Assembly: GCF_900090275.1 (NCBI RefSeq)
Contig: NZ_LT607755.1
Location: forward strand, 3,224,001-3,288,000
DNA length: 64,000 nucleotides
DNA from: Micromonospora zamorensis
GTDB taxonomy: Bacteria > Actinomycetota > Actinomycetes > Mycobacteriales > Micromonosporaceae
Reading direction: 5' to 3'
Shown: positions 42,775-51,198 of the stretch, one piece after another
Layout: each line of letters begins with the position of its first letter
Position numbering within the stretch: the first letter of the stretch is position 1
Notes under the pieces: model-generated
The model's input: the letters and a program-made list of their open reading frames with translations, nothing else
Databases searched by the model: none
Told to the model about the DNA's origin: nothing
Program-made: the position numbers and the translations under genes

Positions 42775-43347
42775 TCAGGCGATGTGTCGGCCGGCCCACT
42801 CGGCGAGGTCCCGGGCGCACGCGTCCACCGACTCCTTCCAGGTCCGGGCCGCGCCCTCCCCCGCCTCGTCGCTGACCTGCTTGACCACTCGGCACGGCAC
42901 ACCGGCCTGTGCGGCGGCCCACGCCACCGCGTACCCCTCCATGTCGACCAGGTCGGCGCGCTGCGCCAACCGGTCCCGGGCGTCGTCGTCGGCCACGAAC
43001 GTGTCACCGGTGGCCAGCACCGCGCCCTCGGTGGCCAGCGACAGTGGCGCCCCGTAGGTCTCGCCGGTGAGCGTCCGCAGCAGGTCGGTGTCCAGGTCGT
43101 GCTGGAGCACTGTGGCGACCTCGTGGATGCCGGCCCACCCGGGGCGCAACGCCCCGGCCGTGCCCAGGTTGAGCAGCAGGCGCGGTCGTGGCCCGGCGGC
43201 CAGCACCGCCGCCACCGCGCTGGCGGCGTTCACCTTCCCCATGCCGGTGAGCAGCACCGGCAGGTCGGGCGGCAGGTAGCGGGCCTCCTCCCCGACGGCG
43301 AGCACCACCAGCGGACGATCGGCGCGGACCGTACCCCGAAGATTCAC
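42775..43347 (-). CDS. Nucleosidase / phosphorylase-superfamily protein
   Basis: A 190-residue PNP/MTAN-fold enzyme, shorter than the usual 230-250 residues. It has LPVLLTGMGKVNAASAVAAV, LLNLGTAGALRPGWAGIHEV (phosphate/ribose pocket) and ADLVDMEGYAVAWAAAQAGV. The last is the MTAN M-E-[GA]-x-A-x-A motif with the ribose-binding Met-Glu. VVKQVSDEAGEGAARTW carries the catalytic Asp of S-D. It probably hydrolyses S-adenosylhomocysteine, methylthioadenosine or a related nucleoside. GTG 43347 is the likely start, with only a weak ribosome binding site; longer in-frame extensions lack homology. Confidence 0.82.
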   Translation of the reverse strand: MNLRGTVRADRPLVVLAVGEEARYLPPDLPVLLTGMGKVNAASAVAAVLAAGPRPRLLLNLGTAGALRPGWAGIHEVATVLQHDLDTDLLRTLTGETYGAPLSLATEGAVLATGDTFVADDDARDRLAQRADLVDMEGYAVAWAAAQAGVPCRVVKQVSDEAGEGAARTWKESVDACARDLAEWAGRHIA

Positions 43348-43498
43348 CGGAGCATCGTACGAGCCGGCTCCTCGACCACCAACCGCACCCAGCCACCGCT
43401 CAGCGGGGACGCATCGCGCGTTCAGCCGGGTGCGGCAGGCTGAACCGGCGAGCAACCGGGCGACGGCGGTCCGGTCCGCCGACGGAGAGGTGACGACG

Positions 43499-43933
43499 GT
43501 GTACGACGGACAGGAGTTCCTGCGCGACAACCGCTGGTGCCTGAGCCGGCGCGGTCTGCTGACCGGGGCGGGCGCTCTCGGTGCCGCCGGGCTGCTGAGC
43601 GCCTGCGGCGCCGGTGACAGCCCGACGGGCGGTACGGCGTCCGCTGCGCCCGGCACGGTGCTGGCCCGCACCGGGGACGTTCCGGTCGGTGGCGGCACGG
43701 TCGCCGGGGGCGTGCTGGTCGTACAGCCCGAGGCCGGCGCCTTCAAGGCGTACGACGCGACCTGCCCGCACCAGGGCGTCCGCGTGGGCGCACCCCGCGA
43801 CGGGGTGATCACCTGCCCCGCGCACAACTCGACCTTCTCCGCCGGCGACGGTGCCCGACTGGGCGGCCCCGCCACGAAGGGCCTGACGGAGATCCCGGTC
43901 CGCGTCGACGGCACGACCATCGTGCGCGCCTGA
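43499..43933 (+). CDS. Tat-exported Rieske [2Fe-2S] protein
   Basis: A 144-residue protein with a twin-arginine signal CLSRRGLLTGAGALGAAGLL ending in SACGAG, which is also a possible lipobox. A compact Rieske domain follows: TCPHQGVRVGAPRDGVITCP and AHNSTFSAGDGARLGGPATK. C-x-H and C-x2-H ligate the iron-sulfur cluster. It is likely an extracytoplasmic electron carrier, with no oxidoreductase partner in the window. GTG 43499 has GGAGAGG eight bases upstream; GTG 43490 overlaps that site and is less likely. Confidence 0.88.
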   Translation: MYDGQEFLRDNRWCLSRRGLLTGAGALGAAGLLSACGAGDSPTGGTASAAPGTVLARTGDVPVGGGTVAGGVLVVQPEAGAFKAYDATCPHQGVRVGAPRDGVITCPAHNSTFSAGDGARLGGPATKGLTEIPVRVDGTTIVRA

Positions 43934-43940
43934 CGTTCGG

Positions 43941-46646
43941 TCAGTCTTCGGCGAAGCGGTAGAGCACGAAGTCCTTCTCCGCGCCGCAGGCGATCACGTG
44001 GGTGTTCCACGAACAGGACGCGCTGCGGACGTCCTTCAGCTCGCCCAACTCGTCCACCTCACCGGACTCGGCCCACACACCGGCCAGTACGCGGTTGTCC
44101 GCGACCACGCTGGGCGCCTTGGCGAAGACCAGCAGGTTGCCCTCGTCCAGCCGGACCGCCACACCGCCCCGGTCGGACAGCACCGGCTTGCCGGCGGCGT
44201 CGAAGAGGGTGACGGTCGGGTCCGGGTACTCCCGTTGGGCGAGCAGCCGCTCACCCAACGGGACCAGGTCGGTCACGCCCGGCGCCGACCAGCGGATCGC
44301 GGGCTCACCCTCGGTCGCCGCCACCACCTCGGTGCGCGCGGCGTCGTTGTTCGGCACCTGCAACAGGCAGGCCCGCCGCTCGCCGCAGGCCACCAGTCCC
44401 TTCGGGCGGTAGTCGTCGTTGCCCGCCCGGTGCAGCACCACCGGCGCCGCGTCGGAACCCAGGTCGTACGACAGCAGCTGGTACCCGCCGTCGTTGCCGG
44501 CCACGTACAGGCGGTCCTCGTGCGCGACCACCAGGTCGTCCAGGTCCGCGACGCTGCCCCAGCGGCGCAGCACCTTGCCGGACTCCATGTCGAGCAGCCG
44601 CACCGACCGGTCCGCGCCGACCTGGATGAGCTGCCGCCCCTTGCCCGTCCACGAGTTGCGGGGCGTGCCGTCGAGGAAGGCCGGCCCGCCCGCCGCCTTC
44701 GCGGTGCCCACCGGCCGGACCACTGTGCGGCTGCCGTCGAACTGGTCGCGGGGGGTGGGCTGGGCCCACTTCTGGGTGCCGTTGCTCAGGCGCAGGCCGA
44801 CCAGTTGGGCCGCGGTCCGGTCCACGAGAACCGCCGTGTCGTCGGCGAAGTAGACGTTGTCGTCACCACGGATCGACCGCTGCCAACGCTGTTCGCCCGT
44901 ACGCGCGTCGAGCACGGCCAGCGGGCGCGGGGTGCTGTCGCCCGATGCGTCGGCGAGGACCGCGACCGCCCCGGGGACGGCGATGATCGCCTCCCAGTCG
45001 TCGGCCCGCGCGTCGGTCTGCTCGCGCCACAGCTCGTCGCCGGTTGCGGTGTCGACGGCCACTACCTCCAGCCGGTCGTCCGGCAGCGGGAACCCGAGGT
45101 AGGCCCGGTCGCCGAGCATCGCCGTCCACATGCCGGCCGGCCGCTCGGTCCCGGCCTTGGGCCGGGACAGTTCACGCAACGACCCGAACTCCAGATCCGG
45201 GTAGCGGTCACGGGTCAGGTAGATCGTCGCCGCGGCGCCCACCCCGACCAGGGCCAGCACCGCGCCGAGCACCACCCAGCGCGCCCGCCGCCAGCGCGGC
45301 CCACCCGCTGGCAGGGTCGGGGCCGCTGCGGCCCAGCCCGGCCCGGGAGGCGGGCCCGCCGGCGGGGTCGGCCCCGGCCAGGGCTGCGACGGTACTACCG
45401 GCGCGGCGGCTCCGGCCGGTGCGGGCGGGCTAACGGGGCCTGGCGCGGGCGGGCTCACAGGGCCCGGCGCGGGCGGTGGTCCCGCGTACGCCGGGGCGGG
45501 CAGCGGCTTGCGCAGCGGCAGGTCGGTCAGTGCGCCCTCGGCCACCGGCAGCTCCGGCTGGTCCAGCACGGTCGGGGCGACCCCCAGCTCGGCGTGCAGC
45601 ATCCGGGCCACCAGCGGGATCCGTGACGAGCCGCCGACGAGGAACAGCCCGGCGAGCTGGTCGGGGCTGAGACCGGCTGCGGCGATCACCTCCCGGGCCC
45701 GCTCCACCGCCCGGCGCAGCAACGGCGTGGCCGCCCGCTCGACGTCCGCCCGGGTCAGCTGGACCGTATCGGCCACCCCCGGCACGGCGACCGGCGCGAC
45801 AGTGGAGCGGGACAACGTCTCCTTCGCACCCCGTACCTCGTCCCAGAACCGCACCTGGTCGCGGCGCTGCGCCGGGTCCGCCGGCCGGGTCAACCGGGCC
45901 CACTGCGCGGCGTGCCGTTCACCGACCAGCTCACCGACCCGCCGCACCAGGGCCGCGTCGAGGTCCAGACCGCCCAGGTCGGGCAGGCCACCGTCGGCGA
46001 CCACGCTGAAGCCGGAGTCACCCCACGGGTCTGCGCCCTCGTTGCGCAGCACCGCGACGTCGAGCGTGCCGCCACCGAAGTCGAACACCGCGATCGCGCC
46101 GCCGACCGGCACCGGACGATGCAGCACCTGCGTGTAGTAGCGGGCGGCGGCCACCGGCTCCCGCAGCAGCCGGGTGCCCGGCGGCGTCGGCCCGGCCAGG
46201 GTGTGCTCGGCCACCTGCGGCCACCCCGCCAGCAGCAGGGCGTCGGCGAGCACCTGCCGTCGCGTCGCGTCCCAGGCGGCCGGGCAGGTGAGAACGGCCG
46301 GGGGCAGGAAGCCGACGGTGCCCACCGCGGCCCGCGCGACCGATGCCAGCACCGCGGCGAGCAGGTCGGCCGGCGGGTACGAGCGGTCGCCGAGCACAAT
46401 GGTCGGCTCGTCCACCCGGCGCTTCGGGTTCGCCTCGAACCGGGCCGGGTCGGCCTGCGCCAACCGCCGGGCGTCCCACCCGGTGTGCAGGGTGCCGTCC
46501 GGGTCGGCGTACACGGCGGAGGGGCTGAGCGGTTGACCGTCCATCAACAGCGGACGGGTGCGCCCGTCGGGCCAGCGCAGCACTGCGACGGTGTTGGACG
46601 TACCAAGGTCGACGCCGAGGGCGAAACCCTCGTGCTGGCCTGCCAT
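43941..46646 (-). CDS. Hsp70-like ATPase fused through a membrane helix to a PQQ-type propeller
   Basis: A 901-residue chimeric protein. Residues 8-350 form an actin/Hsp70 ATPase: phosphate-1 GVDLGTSNTVAVLRW, phosphate-2 AVFDFGGGTLDVAVL (about 187-200) and adenosine motif GLFLVGGSSRIPLV (about 333-346). The Hsp70 peptide-binding domain is absent. A Pro-rich linker (about 380-450, with PAPGPVSP repeated) leads to one membrane helix (457-477). An outside beta-propeller of PQQ/WD-like repeats follows (490-901; VVAVDTATGDELWREQ, LAVLDARTGEQRWQRS). It suggests ATP-linked sensing of an extracellular ligand or cell-wall state. ATG 46646 has GGAGG about ten bases upstream. It is monocistronic. Confidence 0.88.
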   Translation of the reverse strand: MAGQHEGFALGVDLGTSNTVAVLRWPDGRTRPLLMDGQPLSPSAVYADPDGTLHTGWDARRLAQADPARFEANPKRRVDEPTIVLGDRSYPPADLLAAVLASVARAAVGTVGFLPPAVLTCPAAWDATRRQVLADALLLAGWPQVAEHTLAGPTPPGTRLLREPVAAARYYTQVLHRPVPVGGAIAVFDFGGGTLDVAVLRNEGADPWGDSGFSVVADGGLPDLGGLDLDAALVRRVGELVGERHAAQWARLTRPADPAQRRDQVRFWDEVRGAKETLSRSTVAPVAVPGVADTVQLTRADVERAATPLLRRAVERAREVIAAAGLSPDQLAGLFLVGGSSRIPLVARMLHAELGVAPTVLDQPELPVAEGALTDLPLRKPLPAPAYAGPPPAPGPVSPPAPGPVSPPAPAGAAAPVVPSQPWPGPTPPAGPPPGPGWAAAAPTLPAGGPRWRRARWVVLGAVLALVGVGAAATIYLTRDRYPDLEFGSLRELSRPKAGTERPAGMWTAMLGDRAYLGFPLPDDRLEVVAVDTATGDELWREQTDARADDWEAIIAVPGAVAVLADASGDSTPRPLAVLDARTGEQRWQRSIRGDDNVYFADDTAVLVDRTAAQLVGLRLSNGTQKWAQPTPRDQFDGSRTVVRPVGTAKAAGGPAFLDGTPRNSWTGKGRQLIQVGADRSVRLLDMESGKVLRRWGSVADLDDLVVAHEDRLYVAGNDGGYQLLSYDLGSDAAPVVLHRAGNDDYRPKGLVACGERRACLLQVPNNDAARTEVVAATEGEPAIRWSAPGVTDLVPLGERLLAQREYPDPTVTLFDAAGKPVLSDRGGVAVRLDEGNLLVFAKAPSVVADNRVLAGVWAESGEVDELGELKDVRSASCSWNTHVIACGAEKDFVLYRFAED

Positions 46647-46750
46647 CTGCCCGATACCTCCGCCGCGACGAGGGGAACTCGACCCCGCATCGTACGCAGG
46701 CCCCGCCGCCGGGCTGATCACTCGGTCAGGGGACGGTCGGGATCGTCCGC

Positions 46751-47227
46751 TCAGTGCGTGGAACGTTCGCCGACGACCTCCCCGTCGCTGCTCTCCCCGG
46801 TGGGGCGGAACCCGAGCTTCAGGTAGAACTGCTCCGGGCCTTCCGCCCCCGGATGCCACGTCGTGAAGACGCGGTCGTGCCCGCGCTCACGCGCCTCCGC
46901 ACGGACGGCGTCCACCGCGAAGCGGCCGTGCCCGCGGCCCTGGTGCTCGGCGGCGATGTTCAGCCGCCACAGACCCGAGCGCAGGTCGTCCGGTCGGGCC
47001 GGGTCCCACACGATGTCGAAGAAGCCCATCAGGAAGCCGACGATCTCGTCACCCTCGACGATCAGACGTGGCCACGCGACCTCGGGCTGCGCGTACGCCT
47101 CGGCGAGGGACCAGGCGACCGGGGACGAGAACTTCTCCTGGTCCGGCCGCACACTCACCCGGCATGCGGCTTCGACGTTGTCCGGGGTGATCTGCACGAG
47201 TCGCGGCACGCCGGCCACCCTATCCAC
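46751..47227 (-). CDS. GNAT acetyltransferase, diamine/spermidine type
   Basis: A 158-residue acetyltransferase. VQITPDNVEAACRVSVRPDQ and KFSSPVAWSLAEAYAQPEVA are characteristic of the BltD/PaiA-like group that acetylates polyamines. The acetyl-CoA loop is LNIAAEHQGRGHGRFAVDAV and the end is FYLKLGFRPTGE. The GTG start at 47227 overlaps the stop region of the DinB gene by eight bases, so the two are co-translated. Confidence 0.85.
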   Translation of the reverse strand: MDRVAGVPRLVQITPDNVEAACRVSVRPDQEKFSSPVAWSLAEAYAQPEVAWPRLIVEGDEIVGFLMGFFDIVWDPARPDDLRSGLWRLNIAAEHQGRGHGRFAVDAVRAEARERGHDRVFTTWHPGAEGPEQFYLKLGFRPTGESSDGEVVGERSTH

Positions 47228-47771
47228 CGACCCTCTCGTTGGTCGTTTGCACGTCGGCCGCTCGCAGGAGCCGGAGTTGACCGATCTCCGCGACGTTCTT
47301 CATCAGCTCGGCGTTGACCCAGCCGATCGTGTGCGTGACCGTGTGGTCGGTCCCGCCCGGCCAGGGGAACGTCGCGTTGCCGTCGAGGTCGGCGTCGCTG
47401 AGGTGGTCGAGCAGGCCCAGCCATTCGGTGCGCAGGCCCCGCAGCCACGCCACGCTCGGCTCACCCGCGCCGGGCCAGACCACGGCCGTGCGCTGGCGCG
47501 GTGGCGCACCCCGGAGATGATCCATGGTCACGGTCCACCACCAGCCGATGTGCCACGTGAGCCAGCCGATCGTCGGCGCCGGGACCGGGTCGGGTTCGGT
47601 GTCGGCCCAGTCCGGCGTCCAGGTGCCGTCGGCGCTGCGCCGGACCGACCAGCAGTGCGGGGTCGGCTCCCAGAGGAAGTCGTCGGCTTCGAGTCGTTCG
47701 AGGTGGTACTCGAACAGCGCCCACGTCAGGTCGAACTGCCAGCGCAGGAGGGCAATGGACGTTACGGACAT
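47220..47771 (-). CDS. DinB-family protein
   Basis: A 183-residue four-helix-bundle protein of the DinB superfamily. The first helix reads LLRWQFDLTWALFEYHLERL, followed by WSVRR, a WHIGWWWTVTMDHL helix and HTIGWVNAELMKNVAEIGQL. The metal-binding His residues (WHIGWW and HTIGW) are in the expected places. Family members include bacillithiol/mycothiol-dependent transferases and uncharacterised damage-induced proteins. It overlaps the downstream GNAT gene. A long hairpin separates it from the RibD-like gene behind it. Confidence 0.8.
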   Translation of the reverse strand: MSVTSIALLRWQFDLTWALFEYHLERLEADDFLWEPTPHCWSVRRSADGTWTPDWADTEPDPVPAPTIGWLTWHIGWWWTVTMDHLRGAPPRQRTAVVWPGAGEPSVAWLRGLRTEWLGLLDHLSDADLDGNATFPWPGGTDHTVTHTIGWVNAELMKNVAEIGQLRLLRAADVQTTNERVGG

Positions 47772-47820
47772 CCGAGGATTCTGTCGGGGCGCCGGCGTCG
47801 CCGTCGACAGAATAAACACC

Positions 47821-47884
47821 CGCCGGCTCATGACCGGCGTGCGGGTGATGACTGTGCGGCATCTTGATGCCGCACAGTCATCAC
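47821..47884. terminator. Perfect 18-bp hairpin, likely terminator of the RibD/RibA operon
   Basis: Positions 47845-47862 (GTGATGACTGTGCGGCAT) pair perfectly with 47867-47884 around a CTTG loop. A smaller CGCCGG/CCGGCG hairpin lies beside it (47821-47839). It starts 43 bases after the reductase stop on the reverse strand. No U-tract is seen, as is common in actinomycetes. Confidence 0.65.
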
Positions 47885-47926
47885 GCTCGCAGCGAGTACC
47901 CCGCCGGCGCGGGCCCAACGCGACGA

Positions 47927-48637
47927 TCAGGAGTCGGCGGCGCAGCGCGCGGAGAGGGCGTAGCGGAGCAGGACCACGTCGCCGATCTGGCGGGCCTCGG
48001 CCAGCCGGGCGCGGCGGCCCGGGTGCCAGGGGAAACGACCCTCGCCGACGAACCGGGGCGCCCGCCCGTCGCCGACGAAGAACGGGGCGACCACCAGGTG
48101 CAGCTCGTCGGCGAGACCGGCGGCGAGGAACTGGGCGTGCACCGTCCCGCCGCCCTCCACCATCAGCCGCTGCACACCCCGCGCGGCCAGGTCGGTCAAC
48201 AGCCATCCAGGGTCGACCGGCTCGCCCGCGTCGATGACGGTGGCCAGGCGACCGAGGCGCTCCCGGGTCTTCTCGACCGCGTCGGTGGCGCAGTAGACGA
48301 GCCGGGTCGAATCACCGGCGGTGAAGAAGCGGGCGGTCGGGTCGAGATCACCCTGGGCGGTCAGCGTGACCTTGGTGGGTGATTCGGGTCGGCCGGACGC
48401 GGCCCGCTCCGCCCGCCGACTCGGCGAGCGCACCAGCAGCCGCGGGTCGTCGCGGCGGACGGTGCCGGCACCGACCAGGATCGCGTCGCAACTGGCCCGG
48501 ACCGCGTCGACCCGGTCCAGGTCGTCGTCGTTTGACAGCAGCAGGCGTTGCTCGGAGGCGTCGTCGATGTAGCCGTCGATCGAGGCCGCGCAGCTGAGCA
48601 GCACGTACGGTCGCGAGGGCTCAGGCTGGCAGCTCAT
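47927..48637 (-). CDS. RibD C-domain / dihydrofolate-reductase-fold reductase
   Basis: A 236-residue stand-alone reductase: RPYVLLSCAASIDGYIDDAS, LRA-type DAVRASCDAILVGAGTVRRD, VQRLMVEGGGTVHAQFLAAG and LHLVVAPFFVGDGRAPRF. In riboflavin synthesis this domain reduces the ribosyl side chain of the pyrimidine with NADPH. The deaminase domain that precedes it in RibD is absent. Its ATG overlaps the ribA stop (ATGA), so it probably acts on the RibA product or a derivative. No ribB, ribE or ribH is in this operon. Confidence 0.86.
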   Translation of the reverse strand: MSCQPEPSRPYVLLSCAASIDGYIDDASEQRLLLSNDDDLDRVDAVRASCDAILVGAGTVRRDDPRLLVRSPSRRAERAASGRPESPTKVTLTAQGDLDPTARFFTAGDSTRLVYCATDAVEKTRERLGRLATVIDAGEPVDPGWLLTDLAARGVQRLMVEGGGTVHAQFLAAGLADELHLVVAPFFVGDGRAPRFVGEGRFPWHPGRRARLAEARQIGDVVLLRYALSARCAADS

Positions 48638-49317
48638 CGGGGGCCAGCCCGGTCGGAGGTGCCACTCGTGAGCGCTTCCGCCGCCTCGGCCTCCGCCGCC
48701 TTGGCCGCCTTCGCCGCCAGGTAGTCCGCGTTGGCCGGGGAGAGGAACACGCTGGTGGGCACCCGCTCGGCGACGTCCACGCCCAGCTTCGTCAGCTGCT
48801 CGGCCTTGTCCGGGTTGCTGCTGAGCAGTCGGATCCGCGGCACGTCCAGCGTGGCCAGCATCTGTGCGGCGGCGGTGTAGTCCCGCTCGTCCTCGCCCCG
48901 GCCCAGCGCCACGTTGGCCTGGTAGGTGTCCAGCCCGGCGTCCTGCAACGCGTACGCGTCGAGTTTGGCGTACAGGCCGATGCCGCGACCCTCCTGGCGC
49001 AGGTAGAGCAGGAAACCGCCAGCTTCGGTGATCCGCTGCACCGCCTCGCGCAACTGCGGCCCGCAGTCGCAGCGTTGGCTGCCGAACACGTCGCCGGTCA
49101 GGCACTCGCTGTGCGGGCGGACCAACGGGGGCTCTCCCCCGGCGGCGAGCCGGTCCAGAGCGCCCGCCCAGTCGCCGAGACCGAGTGCGAGGTGCTCCCG
49201 GCCGTCCACCAGGCCCTTGAACGAGAACACCCGGACCGTCGTGGAGTAGCCGTCGGGAAACGTCAATGGCACCGTGACCTGCGTACGGATCGTGGCGACC
49301 GGCAATGCTTCGGGCAT
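48634..49317 (-). CDS. ribA: GTP cyclohydrolase II
   Basis: A 227-residue stand-alone GCH II without the RibB domain. Zinc cysteines 72, 83 and 85 lie in HSECLTGDVFGSQRCDCGPQ, and the substrate loop is LLYLRQEGRGIGLYAKLDAY. Tyr122 corresponds to the E. coli RibA Tyr105 that is lost in a Streptomyces paralogue making a formylated pyrimidine, so ordinary GCH II chemistry is expected. It hydrolyses GTP to 2,5-diamino-6-ribosylamino-4-pyrimidinone phosphate, formate and pyrophosphate. The last 30 residues are Ala-rich. It lies 57 bases after the membrane-protein stop. Confidence 0.93.
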   Translation of the reverse strand: MPEALPVATIRTQVTVPLTFPDGYSTTVRVFSFKGLVDGREHLALGLGDWAGALDRLAAGGEPPLVRPHSECLTGDVFGSQRCDCGPQLREAVQRITEAGGFLLYLRQEGRGIGLYAKLDAYALQDAGLDTYQANVALGRGEDERDYTAAAQMLATLDVPRIRLLSSNPDKAEQLTKLGVDVAERVPTSVFLSPANADYLAAKAAKAAEAEAAEALTSGTSDRAGPR

Positions 49318-49374
49318 GGGACTCCTCTGTCCGGCGCCGCCGACGCGCGGCGACGCGTACGTCTCACAACCGAC

Positions 49375-50313
49375 TCAACAGCCGCCGACGGGGGCGGCTT
49401 CCCGGGCGGCGACCGGAACTCGATTGCGCCGGGCCAGCAGCACGGCCGCTCCGGGCAGGCTGGCGACCAGGATCAGTGCACCGTAGACGGTGGCGGTGGC
49501 GACGCCCTCGGCCGCGCTGAGGCCGGCCGCGCCGAACACCCACGCGGCCACCCCCTCGCGCGGGCCGAAGCCGGCGACGTTCAACGGCAGGCCCATGGCG
49601 AGCAGGGCGAGCAGCGTCAACGGCAGGAGTCGTGACAGCGGGGCGTCCGATCCGGCGGTACGTGCCGCCACCAGGAAGGTGGCCAGGTGACCGGCGACCA
49701 TCACCGCGGAGGCGATCAGCACGCCGAGCCAGGTGCGCCGGGCCAGCAACCCGGACCGCACGTCCGCCACGGCGGTGCGCATCGCCCGCGCCCAGCGCGA
49801 GGGGCCGGCGTTCGGCACGGCCCGGGCCAGCAGCACGGTGACCAGCCCTCCCGCGAGCAGCATCCCGGCGGCGATCGGCAGGTACGGCCGCACCGGGGAC
49901 GGGAAGGCCGCGAGCACCACCAGCGCGACGCCGACCAGCACCACCTGCCCGGCGGTGCGTTCCCAGACCACCGCGCGGATGCCCCGGCTGACGTCACCGG
50001 CGTCCCGGCCGTGGCGGACCGCCCGGTGCACGTCGCCGAGCACACCGCCGGGAAGGGTGGCGTTGAGGAACACGGCCCGGTAGCAGTGCGCCACGGCGGT
50101 CGCCAGCGGCAGCCGCACGCCCAGACCACCGGCGACCAGGCTCCACCGCCATGCCGCGCAGACAGTGGTGAGCACCCCGATGACCAGCGCCGCAGCCAGC
50201 GCCGGCGCGTCGATCAGTCGCACCCCGGCGAGGAACGGGCCGGTGCCCACCTGCCACAACAGGACGGCGAGCAGACCCACCCCACCGACCACTCGTGCCC
50301 AGGCCCAGAACAT
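49375..50313 (-). CDS. Integral membrane protein, LPG-synthase TM-like (UPF0104)
   Basis: A 312-residue protein with about eight hydrophobic helices. Segments such as AAWRWSLVAGGLGVRLPLAT, RAVFLNATLPGGVLGDVHRA (the family P-G-G-x-G-D/E motif) and LLAMGLPLNVAGFGPREGVA identify the AglD/UPF0104 family. That fold corresponds to the membrane part of lysyl-phosphatidylglycerol synthase and often accompanies glycosyltransferases as a flippase or glycolipid enzyme. Here it lies in the same operon as a GT4 glycosyltransferase, implying a lipid-linked or exported product. Confidence 0.84.
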   Translation of the reverse strand: MFWAWARVVGGVGLLAVLLWQVGTGPFLAGVRLIDAPALAAALVIGVLTTVCAAWRWSLVAGGLGVRLPLATAVAHCYRAVFLNATLPGGVLGDVHRAVRHGRDAGDVSRGIRAVVWERTAGQVVLVGVALVVLAAFPSPVRPYLPIAAGMLLAGGLVTVLLARAVPNAGPSRWARAMRTAVADVRSGLLARRTWLGVLIASAVMVAGHLATFLVAARTAGSDAPLSRLLPLTLLALLAMGLPLNVAGFGPREGVAAWVFGAAGLSAAEGVATATVYGALILVASLPGAAVLLARRNRVPVAAREAAPVGGC

Positions 50314-50379
50314 CGGCGTCGGCCCTCCCCTTGAAGATCGTCCACTTGCCCTAGTCCACGTACCCAGGGTGAGAACGGT

Positions 50380-51198
50380 TCATCCGTCGGCGAGGAGGTC
50401 ACTGTGTTCGACCAGGACGGTGAGCCGCCCGGCCGCCGCGTCGGCCAGCCGACGCCGGGCGTACGCCTCGGCCGGGCCGGCCAGGTCGGGACGCTCTTCG
50501 CAGGCCGCGCCCAGCCAGCCCCGGAACCACTCGGCGGCCAGGTCGGCGTGCTCCGGGCCCAGCCGCCACGGGCTGGGCCGTTCCCGCACGTGCACGCCCC
50601 GCCGGGCGAACGCGGCGACGGTGGCGGCGACGGCGTCCGGGCCGAGCAGCCGCCGGCCGTCGACCGTACGCCGTTGGTGGTCGTTGAACGCGGCCTCGAC
50701 CACCGCGTCCAGTGGATCGGCCGGGGTGAACCGGACCCGCCCGGTCACCGAGAGGGCGAAGAGGGTCGGCCGGCCCACGCAGGCGGCCACCACCCGCTCG
50801 ATCTCCTCGACGCTGAGCATGTCCAGCAGCGCGGACGCGGTGAACAGCGAAGCATCGGCCAGGTCGGCGGCGCTCAGCCGGGTGAGGTCACCGCAGCGGG
50901 TGCTCACGGTGACCGGGGCGCCGTCGGAGGCGCTCACCCCGGTCATGCCCTCGGCGGCGCGGGCCAGCAGGTCGGCGTCGCGGTCGTGCAGCACCCAGTG
51001 CTGCGCGCCGGGCAGGCGGGGTGCCACCCAGCGGCTCATCGAGCCGGTGCCGCTGCCCAGGTCGTGGATCACCGTCGGGGCGTCACCGGCCAGTCGGGGG
51101 CGAACGGCGTCCAGCAGGTCCTCGGCACGCGCCGCCGCGTCGGCCGGCTCCCGCAGTCGCAGCCAGTCGGCGAACGGCAGGGTCTCCTCGACGGTCAT
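50380..51198 (-). CDS. Class I SAM-dependent methyltransferase
   Basis: A 272-residue methyltransferase. Motif I is TVIHDLGSGTGSMSRWVAPR (D-x-G-x-G-x-G variant). The next acidic loop is HWVLHDRDADLL, and motif IV-like DASLFTASALLDMLSVEEIE follows. A C-terminal stretch RVRFTPADPLDAVVEAAFND then HQRRTVDGRRLLGPDA is characteristic of this operon's protein rather than of a general family I can name. The acceptor is unknown. Its ATG overlaps the glycosyltransferase stop, so both modify the same product in all likelihood. Confidence 0.85.
   Translation of the reverse strand: MTVEETLPFADWLRLREPADAAARAEDLLDAVRPRLAGDAPTVIHDLGSGTGSMSRWVAPRLPGAQHWVLHDRDADLLARAAEGMTGVSASDGAPVTVSTRCGDLTRLSAADLADASLFTASALLDMLSVEEIERVVAACVGRPTLFALSVTGRVRFTPADPLDAVVEAAFNDHQRRTVDGRRLLGPDAVAATVAAFARRGVHVRERPSPWRLGPEHADLAAEWFRGWLGAACEERPDLAGPAEAYARRRLADAAAGRLTVLVEHSDLLADG

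Noticed and set aside
40295..43057. Forward open frame of 920 codons over the S1 protease, LtrA and nucleosidase
   Set aside because: It crosses three genes with strong family motifs on both strands and encodes low-complexity sequence only.
45430..45475. Short GC-rich repeats in the Hsp70 fusion gene as a mobile or CRISPR-like element
   Set aside because: They encode the repeated PAPGPVSP linker in frame and have no spacer structure.
48634..49317. GTP cyclohydrolase II of the formyl-product (FAPy) type
   Set aside because: The Tyr corresponding to E. coli RibA Tyr105 is kept (Tyr122), so ordinary product is expected.
47927..49317. A complete riboflavin operon
   Set aside because: ribB, ribE, ribH and the RibD deaminase domain are absent, and the flanking genes are a glycosyltransferase, methyltransferase and membrane protein.
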